Shown piece after piece: positions 40,607 through 45,391 of a stretch of 45,391 bases of DNA (the stretch's first letter is position 1; each line of letters begins with the position of its first letter). The notes below the pieces were generated by a model, which was given only the letters and a program-made list of their open reading frames with translations, made no database searches and was not told the origin of the DNA. Location: contig DASXLL010000364.1 of assembly GCA_036496265.1 (NCBI GenBank), forward strand, positions 1-45,391, written 5' to 3'. Position numbers and translations under genes: made by a program. This stretch comes from CAYLLN01 sp036496265. Its GTDB lineage: Bacteria; Planctomycetota; Planctomycetia; Pirellulales; Pirellulaceae.

Positions 40607-41649
40607 TTAAAGCCTCCCGAAGTGCAAACGGTAAACCGCGGATAGCTTTGTTCCTATCCGCGCTATTCGCGTCGTCCGCGGTTCTTTCGATCTCTGTCTC
40701 GGGCCAAGACTCGTTTTCGGAAATCGCGAGCCAGACGCAGCCGAAGATCGTCAAAATCTTCGGTGCAGGCGGCCTCCGCGGCCTCGAAGCCTATCAAAGC
40801 GGATTTTTGATCAGCGGCGAAGGCCACATTCTCACCGCGTGGAGTTATGTCCTCGATAGCGACTTGATCACGGTCTATTTGCACGACGGCCAGAAGCTGA
40901 CGGCTGAAGTCGTCGGCATGGACCCGCGCTCCGAAATCGCCGTATTAAAAATCAGCGGCCAGGGATTGCCACACTTCGCCCTCGACGACGCGGTTGTGCT
41001 CAGGCCAGGCGCCAAAGTGCTGGCTTTCAGCAATATGTTCGGGGTCGCCCTGGGCAATGAGCCGGTGAGCGTGCTCCACGGCGTCGTCGCTGCCAAAGCG
41101 GAACTTTCGGCCCGCCGCGGCGCCTTTGAATCGAACTACCGCGGCCAGGCTTACGTGCTCGACGCCATGACGAACAATCCTGGCGCCGCCGGCGGCGCTC
41201 TGACCGACGCCCGCGGCCGTCTGGCCGGCATTCTCGGCAAAGAACTCCGCTCTAGCGCCAGCAACCTCTGGCTCAATTACGCCCTGCCCATCGGCGAAAT
41301 CAAAACGACTGTCGAGGAGATCCTCGCCGGCAAGTTCCGTCCCGCGACGCACGAAGCAAATCAAAAAAAGCCCAAGCAGCATCATACTTTGGCCACGCTA
41401 GGCCTGAACCTCGTGCCCGATTTTCTCCCGCGGACGCCGCCCTTTGTGGAAAGCGTGGACGCCAGATCAACCGCCGGCAAGGCTGGGCTTCGTCCCGACG
41501 ATTTGGTCTTGTTCGTCAACAGTCGTGTCGTCGCTTCCTGCAAGCTGCTGGTTGACGAATTGACTTTCATTGATCGGCTCGATCCCGTGCAACTCACGAT
41601 TCAGCGCGGGCAGGAGTTGATCGAGATCGAACTGGTGCCGGAACCATAG
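40603..41649 (+). CDS. Trypsin/PDZ pseudoprotease, all three catalytic residues replaced
   Basis: The 348-aa protein has a signal peptide (RIALFLSALFASSAVLSISVSG), a trypsin-like fold (about 45-235) and one PDZ domain (about 255-345, PPFVESVDARSTAGKAGLRPDDLVLFVNSRVV). Aligned by eye with the active paralogue upstream, the catalytic His is Ser81 (LTAWSYVL), the Asp is Glu111 (DPRSEIAVLKI) and the Ser is Ala196 (NPGAAGGAL). The fold-defining surroundings are kept, so it is a maintained non-catalytic protein rather than a decaying one. The GTG start overlaps the stop of the active protease (GTGA). It may bind peptides or regulate the protease. Confidence 0.87.
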   Translation: MIKASRSANGKPRIALFLSALFASSAVLSISVSGQDSFSEIASQTQPKIVKIFGAGGLRGLEAYQSGFLISGEGHILTAWSYVLDSDLITVYLHDGQKLTAEVVGMDPRSEIAVLKISGQGLPHFALDDAVVLRPGAKVLAFSNMFGVALGNEPVSVLHGVVAAKAELSARRGAFESNYRGQAYVLDAMTNNPGAAGGALTDARGRLAGILGKELRSSASNLWLNYALPIGEIKTTVEEILAGKFRPATHEANQKKPKQHHTLATLGLNLVPDFLPRTPPFVESVDARSTAGKAGLRPDDLVLFVNSRVVASCKLLVDELTFIDRLDPVQLTIQRGQELIEIELVPEP

Positions 41650-41700
41650 GCAACTTACTAGTCCAATGTTGATGCACCGACAATCAGAGCCGATCGACTC

Positions 41701-41728
41701 GCAGTACTCAGTACTCAATACTCAGTAC
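41701..41728 (+). repeat. Tandem heptamer TCAGTAC upstream of the pseudoprotease-hydrolase gene
   Basis: Four units (GCAGTAC, TCAGTAC, TCAATAC, TCAGTAC) lie in the 103-bp spacer between the last two genes of the operon; no inverted block follows. Confidence 0.8.
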
Positions 41729-41752
41729 TTCTTGCGCTCACGGCTCAACCGG

Positions 41753-43702
41753 ATGTCGCTGTCCACCGTTCTTTTGTTGTTGTTTTTCTGTTGCCCCGCG
41801 CTTGCCCAGAACGATCTGCAAAGCCAAGAAGAAGTCGCTATTCGCGCGGCTGTAGAAAAAGTAGCGCCCTCGGTTGTGCGAATCGAAACTATCGGTGGCC
41901 TCGAGCGCGTCGGTCGCGTCCTGGTGAACACGGGACCAACGACTGGTCTCGTCGTTAGCGAAGACGGTTACGTGATTTCGAGCGCGTTTAACTTCATCCA
42001 ACAGCCAACTTCGATCCTGGTCACACTGCCGAGCGGCGCGCGAGCCGCGGCTAAAATTGTTGCCCGTGACGAGAGCCGCATGCTTGTTTTGCTGAAAGTC
42101 AGCACGAGCGAAACGCTGCCGGTTCCGACTGCCGTACCTCGTGCTGATATGACCGTTGGTCAGTGGGGCGTTGCTGTCGGACGAACATATGACCCCGCGG
42201 AAGTCAACGTCTCCGTCGGCGTCATCAGCGCGACGAATCGCATTTGGAGCACGGCGATTCAGACGGATGCCAAAATCTCCCCGGCCAACTATGGCGGCCC
42301 GCTCATCGACGTCCAAAGCCGCGTGCTCGGCGTCCTCGTCCCACTTTCGCCACAAAAAGGCGGCGGTGAGGTCGCGGGTGCCGAGTGGTACGACTCCGGC
42401 ATCGGCTTCGCCGTCCCGCTGACCGACATTCTCGAGCAGCTGCCGACGCTGAAGCAGGGCAAAGACCTCCATCCTGGCGTGATGGGCATCTCGCTCAAGC
42501 CTGGCGACACGTACGCCACGCCCGCTGAGCTTGCCGCCGCCCAAGCCGGTTCGCCGGCTTACAAAGCCGGTCTGCGTAAGGGCGACACGATTGTTGAGAT
42601 CGATGGAACCAAGATCGAGCGGCAATCGCAACTCAAGCACGCCCTGGGGCCGCGCTACGCCGGCGACAAAGTTCATCTGGTTTATATCCGCGGCAAAGAG
42701 AAGCCGGCGCGCCGTGAAATCGATGTCGAGCTGACCGACAAGCTAATTCCGTACGAACACCCTTTTCTCGGCGTTTTGCCGCTACGTGACGGTGAGGGTG
42801 TTCGCGTTCGCTTTGTTTATCCCGATAGCCCGGCGGCGAAAGCCGGCATTAAGCCGGGCGATCGAATCGCCGCGCTGGGCGATGAGGCGATCAAAGATGC
42901 CGAGCAACTCCGCACGCTCCTTGCCAACGTCGAGCCCAAAGCGAAGATCACACTCAAGATTGCGCGGGGTTCCGAATCGCTATCGTTGGAACTCACCCCT
43001 GGCAAGTTGCCAACGGATATTCCTGGTGAGCTGCCCGCCGCCACCGGCGAGCCCCCGCCGCCTCCCAATGAAAAACCGGCCACCGGCATTGTTGAAATCA
43101 AACTTCCGGAAGCAAAAAACGAATGCATCGCCTACGTCCCCGAAAATTATCACGCTAAGACGCCGCACGGTGTGCTCGTCGTTCTTTCCGGACCTGGCAA
43201 GATCGACCGCGAAAAGTTCGAGAGCCGCTGGAAGACGATTGCCAACGATCGGCAGCTCATCATTCTCGCGCCCATGTCCGAATCGACTGACAAATGGCAA
43301 GCGACCGAGACGGAATTCATCCGCAAGACGCTCGACGATGTCGTTTCCAATTTCAACATCGATCCCACGCGCATCTCCGTTTATGGCTATCAATCCGGCG
43401 GCTCGATGGCCTATCTCGCGGGCTTTGAGCACACCGACCGCATCCGCGCGATTATCGCAGTTGATTCGGTCCCACCCTCCGGCACGCGTCTTCCCGACGC
43501 CGACCCAATCCGCCCCCTCGCTTTCGTCTTCGGCCAGGCCGAAAAATCGACGGTCGCGCCGCTCATGAAGACGCTCACCAGCGCGCTGGAATCGATGAAG
43601 TTTCCCGTGACGAAAATCCCGCTGGGAGAAAAGCCTCGCGATCTCAACGACGACGAGCTAACCCAGCTCGGCCGCTGGCTCGACACGCTTGACCGAATTT
43701 AG
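41753..43702 (+). CDS. Pseudoprotease with two PDZ domains fused to a degenerate alpha/beta hydrolase
   Basis: The 649-aa protein has a signal peptide (VLLLLFFCCPALAQ), a trypsin-like domain (about 30-235), two PDZ domains (about 245-345, and 350-425 with VYPDSPAAKAGIKPGDRIAALG), a Pro-rich linker and a hydrolase-like domain (about 455-649). By comparison with the active paralogue, His is Phe79 (DGYVISSAFN), Asp is Met110 (RDESRMLVLLKV) and Ser is Tyr180 (SPANYGGPL). In the hydrolase the elbow reads YGYQSGGSMAY (544-554): the usual nucleophile place in GYSAGG is Gln547, and the expected C-terminal Asp/His motifs are missing. The start at 41753 opens the signal peptide; in-frame sequence upstream crosses a heptamer repeat. 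Confidence 0.85.
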   Translation: MSLSTVLLLLFFCCPALAQNDLQSQEEVAIRAAVEKVAPSVVRIETIGGLERVGRVLVNTGPTTGLVVSEDGYVISSAFNFIQQPTSILVTLPSGARAAAKIVARDESRMLVLLKVSTSETLPVPTAVPRADMTVGQWGVAVGRTYDPAEVNVSVGVISATNRIWSTAIQTDAKISPANYGGPLIDVQSRVLGVLVPLSPQKGGGEVAGAEWYDSGIGFAVPLTDILEQLPTLKQGKDLHPGVMGISLKPGDTYATPAELAAAQAGSPAYKAGLRKGDTIVEIDGTKIERQSQLKHALGPRYAGDKVHLVYIRGKEKPARREIDVELTDKLIPYEHPFLGVLPLRDGEGVRVRFVYPDSPAAKAGIKPGDRIAALGDEAIKDAEQLRTLLANVEPKAKITLKIARGSESLSLELTPGKLPTDIPGELPAATGEPPPPPNEKPATGIVEIKLPEAKNECIAYVPENYHAKTPHGVLVVLSGPGKIDREKFESRWKTIANDRQLIILAPMSESTDKWQATETEFIRKTLDDVVSNFNIDPTRISVYGYQSGGSMAYLAGFEHTDRIRAIIAVDSVPPSGTRLPDADPIRPLAFVFGQAEKSTVAPLMKTLTSALESMKFPVTKIPLGEKPRDLNDDELTQLGRWLDTLDRI

Positions 43703-43712
43703 GCATACCTTG

Positions 43713-43802
43713 GGAGGGCGAAGCTCCTGCTGAGCCGCTCCGTAGGTCGCGCCAGGCTCGGCGCACGGCTTATGCCGCTCAGCGGCAATAGCCTCGCCCT
43801 CC
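43713..43802. terminator. Dyad repeat between convergent genes
   Basis: Outer arms GGAGGGCGA (43713-43721) and TCGCCCTCC (43794-43802) enclose GC-rich sequence with an inner palindrome (CCGCTCAGCGG). It fills nearly the whole gap between the end of the pseudoprotease operon (+) and the end of pstB (-), fitting a two-way terminator. Confidence 0.6.
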
Positions 43803-43807
43803 AATTT

Positions 43808-44662
43808 CTACCCAAACGACCCCGTCAGATATTTCTCGGTTAGCTGATTCTTGGGAGTCTGGAACATCTGCGATGTTGGTCCGTGCTCGATGAGCTGCCC
43901 GAGATACATGAACGCCGTGGAATCCGCGACGCGGGCCGCCTGCTCCATGTTGTGCGTCACGATCAAGATCGTCACTTGTTCCTTGAGCGTGAAGATCATG
44001 TCCTCGATTTTCGAGGTCGCGATGGGATCGAGCGCAGAAGTCGGCTCATCCAGCAGCAACATTTCCGGTTCGGTCGCCAGCGCCCGCGCCACGCACAGCC
44101 TTTGCTGTTGTCCGCCCGATAGCTTGACGGCCGACTGATGCAGCCGATCCTTCACTTCGTCCCACAGCGCCGCCGCAACCAGCGCTTTCTCGACGCGCTC
44201 GGCGACCACCGACCGCTTGCGGATCATCCGCAGGCGCAATCCATACGCGACATTCTCGAAAATCGACTTGGAAAACGGATTCGGCTTCTGAAACACCATG
44301 CCCGTCCGCAGCCGCATTTCCATCGGATCGACGTCGAGGCTCAAAATGTTCACGCCGCTAGGCTGCAAAACGATTTCGCCTCCGTAGCGATTGTTCGGAT
44401 ACAGGTCGTGCATGCGGTTGAAGCATCGGAGCAGCGTGCTCTTGCCGCAGCCCGAGGGGCCAATCAGCGCCGTTATCGTTCGCTCGGGGATGGGCAGATT
44501 CACGCTTTTCAGCGCCTGCCGGCTGCCGTAATGAAAGCTGACATCGCGTACGAGTGCCTTGAGCGGCCTCTCCGCAGTGGCATAATCCGTCCGCGCCGCG
44601 GCGACGATGCCGGCGCGGGTGGCAATGGCAGTTGCTTGCGGCTTACTGATTAAGGCCACCAT
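43808..44662 (-). CDS. pstB: Phosphate ABC transporter ATP-binding protein
   Basis: The 284-aa ATPase has Walker A GPSGCGKSTLL, the PstB-specific segment FNRMHDLYPNNRYGGEI, Q-loop MVFQKPNPFSKSIFENVAYGLR, signature LSGGQQQRLCVARALA, Walker B EMLLLDEPTSALDP and H-loop LIVTHNMEQAARVAD. It powers phosphate import with PstA/PstC, which are not in this window. A 40-residue N-terminal extension precedes the ATPase fold. A Pho-box-like direct repeat lies about 140 bp upstream. In many genomes pstB is followed by phoU; here it is the last gene, converging on the MoxR operon. Confidence 0.96.
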   Translation of the reverse strand: MVALISKPQATAIATRAGIVAAARTDYATAERPLKALVRDVSFHYGSRQALKSVNLPIPERTITALIGPSGCGKSTLLRCFNRMHDLYPNNRYGGEIVLQPSGVNILSLDVDPMEMRLRTGMVFQKPNPFSKSIFENVAYGLRLRMIRKRSVVAERVEKALVAAALWDEVKDRLHQSAVKLSGGQQQRLCVARALATEPEMLLLDEPTSALDPIATSKIEDMIFTLKEQVTILIVTHNMEQAARVADSTAFMYLGQLIEHGPTSQMFQTPKNQLTEKYLTGSFG

Positions 44663-44801
44663 GAGTACCAGATAAAGTCCCTAGATCTCCCCGTCACACC
44701 GCGCAGCCCGAGCGCCAAACATCTCACGCAAAACAGCCCAAAATTCAAACGGAAGCTGGGGAAACAAGGCTAAAGGCAACCGGAACAGACTATCAGCTAA
44801 T

Positions 44802-44819
44802 TGTTAAGGTCGTGTTAAG
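44802..44819 (-). promoter_or_regulatory. Pho-box-like direct repeat upstream of pstB
   Basis: On the minus strand the site reads CTTAACACGACCTTAACA: two CTTAACA units spaced exactly 11 bp. This matches the general form of PhoB/PhoP/SphR boxes (TTAACA or CTTAACC repeats at 11 bp) and lies upstream of a phosphate-transport gene in the right orientation. Confidence 0.6.
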
Positions 44820-44855
44820 AATAGGCTTGGGCAAGTCCCTATCAATTACTCAATA

Positions 44856-45248
44856 TCAACTGCTAATTCGCCGCTCAAACAGCCATTTCGGCAGCCGTGT
44901 CACTCGACCCTCGCGGCTAACGCACGCAACCGTCGTCGTTCCCTCCGCCAGCAACTCTTCGCCGCGAAAGATTTGATAGCGATGCTCGATCCGGGCGCCT
45001 TTGGCCGCGATGGTGGCGGTTACCAGTCGCAGCACATCGTCAAAAAAAGCCGGCAAATAATATTGGACGCGGACATCGGCCACAACGAGAAAAATGCCGG
45101 CCTCCTTCAACTCGCGATAGCTGTGTCCCGCTGCCCGGAGCAACTCCACTCGGCCCAGTTCGAACCACGTCAGGTAATTGGCGTGGTGTACGCGGCCCTG
45201 GCCGTCGGTTTCTTGGTAGCGGACGCGGATTTCGATTTCATGCTGCAT
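44856..45248 (-). CDS. Acyl-CoA thioesterase, 4HBT / YbgC type
   Basis: The 130-aa hotdog-fold protein starts MQHEIEIRVRYQETDGQGRVHHANYLTWFELGRVELLRAAGHSY, the YbgC/4-hydroxybenzoyl-CoA-thioesterase signature with the catalytic Asp in YQETD and the HANY motif. It hydrolyses short acyl-CoA or related thioesters in the cytosol; YbgC proteins often sit with the Tol-Pal system, which is not seen here. The start at 45248 is chosen because the in-frame 16-residue extension to 45296 is encoded by a heptamer repeat and has no family support. Confidence 0.92.
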   Translation of the reverse strand: MQHEIEIRVRYQETDGQGRVHHANYLTWFELGRVELLRAAGHSYRELKEAGIFLVVADVRVQYYLPAFFDDVLRLVTATIAAKGARIEHRYQIFRGEELLAEGTTTVACVSREGRVTRLPKWLFERRISS

Positions 45249-45256
45249 GGCGAACG

Positions 45257-45291
45257 GTTTCAGGTTCCAAGTTTCATGTTTCAAGTTGCAG
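45257..45291 (-). repeat. Tandem heptamer GTTTCAN upstream of the thioesterase gene
   Basis: Five plus-strand units (GTTTCAG, GTTCCAA, GTTTCAT, GTTTCAA, GTTGCAG) lie in the leader of the minus-strand thioesterase gene. From about 45309 the sequence resembles the 28-bp dispersed repeat (TTTTTTCATTACAGG). No gene is seen from 45297 to the right edge. Confidence 0.7.
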
Positions 45292-45391
45292 GGCAAGCGC
45301 TCAAGTTTTAAGTTTTTTCATTACAGGGGGGGCTGGGGGAAGTTGTAAGTGGTTGGTGGTGGTGAGTTTGGGAGTTTGGGTGGAAGGGGGT

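Overview
The window looks like chromosomal DNA of a Planctomycetota bacterium, probably of the Pirellulales type. The reasons are a DUF1559 prepilin-like protein with a C-terminal His/Asp-Gly motif paired with a small lipoprotein, a planctomycete-style bacterial microcompartment (BMC) operon, a MoxR/DUF58/von Willebrand factor A (VWA) operon with very large membrane proteins, and a high density of short dyad repeats between genes. No rRNA, tRNA, CRISPR array, transposase or phage gene was seen. The taxonomic call rests on gene content, not on a database search.

Layout. 1-588 (-): 5' part of a class V aminotransferase. 717-3291 (+): secreted alpha/beta hydrolase, DUF1559 protein, lipoprotein. 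3398-10323 (-): pyruvate dehydrogenase E2 and homodimeric E1, then E3 (dihydrolipoyl dehydrogenase), a small membrane protein and rpsD. 10855-15587 (+): an extremely acidic protein, ileS and purN. 15.7-24.0 kb (+): BMC operon with DeoR regulator, PduL-type phosphotransacylase, two hexameric and three pentameric shell proteins, acetate-kinase-like enzyme, CoA-acylating aldehyde dehydrogenase, a small unknown protein with a cargo-like helix, class II sugar-phosphate aldolase and a lactate/malate-type dehydrogenase. 24.6-43.7 kb (+): about 19 kb of closely packed, often translationally coupled genes: MoxR ATPase, DUF58, two membrane VWA proteins, a large membrane/coiled-coil protein, a Gln-rich coiled-coil secreted protein, a helical secreted protein, an NPCBM-domain protein and three trypsin-like/PDZ proteins. 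The last two of these have lost all catalytic residues. 43.8-45.3 kb (-): pstB with a Pho-box-like site upstream, and a YbgC-type thioesterase.

How the genes work together. The BMC genes fit the known planctomycete/verrucomicrobial pathway for L-fucose and L-rhamnose. Aldolase cleaves fuculose- or rhamnulose-1-phosphate to DHAP and lactaldehyde. Aldehyde dehydrogenase, PduL and the kinase then convert lactaldehyde via lactyl-CoA and lactyl-phosphate to lactate plus ATP. There is no diol dehydratase or glycyl-radical enzyme, so the aldolase is the signature enzyme. The MoxR operon looks like a cell-envelope chaperone/quality-control assembly of unknown function.

The least explained layer is the repeats. 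At least ten loci carry tandem 7-bp units, often followed by a reverse-complement block, with a different heptamer at different loci. Two lie inside genes: one adds 25 residues in frame near the KMSKS loop of IleRS, the other encodes the signal-peptide region of a protease. A second class is short hairpins whose stems vary while the loop stays constant, including two matched pairs inside the BMC operon.
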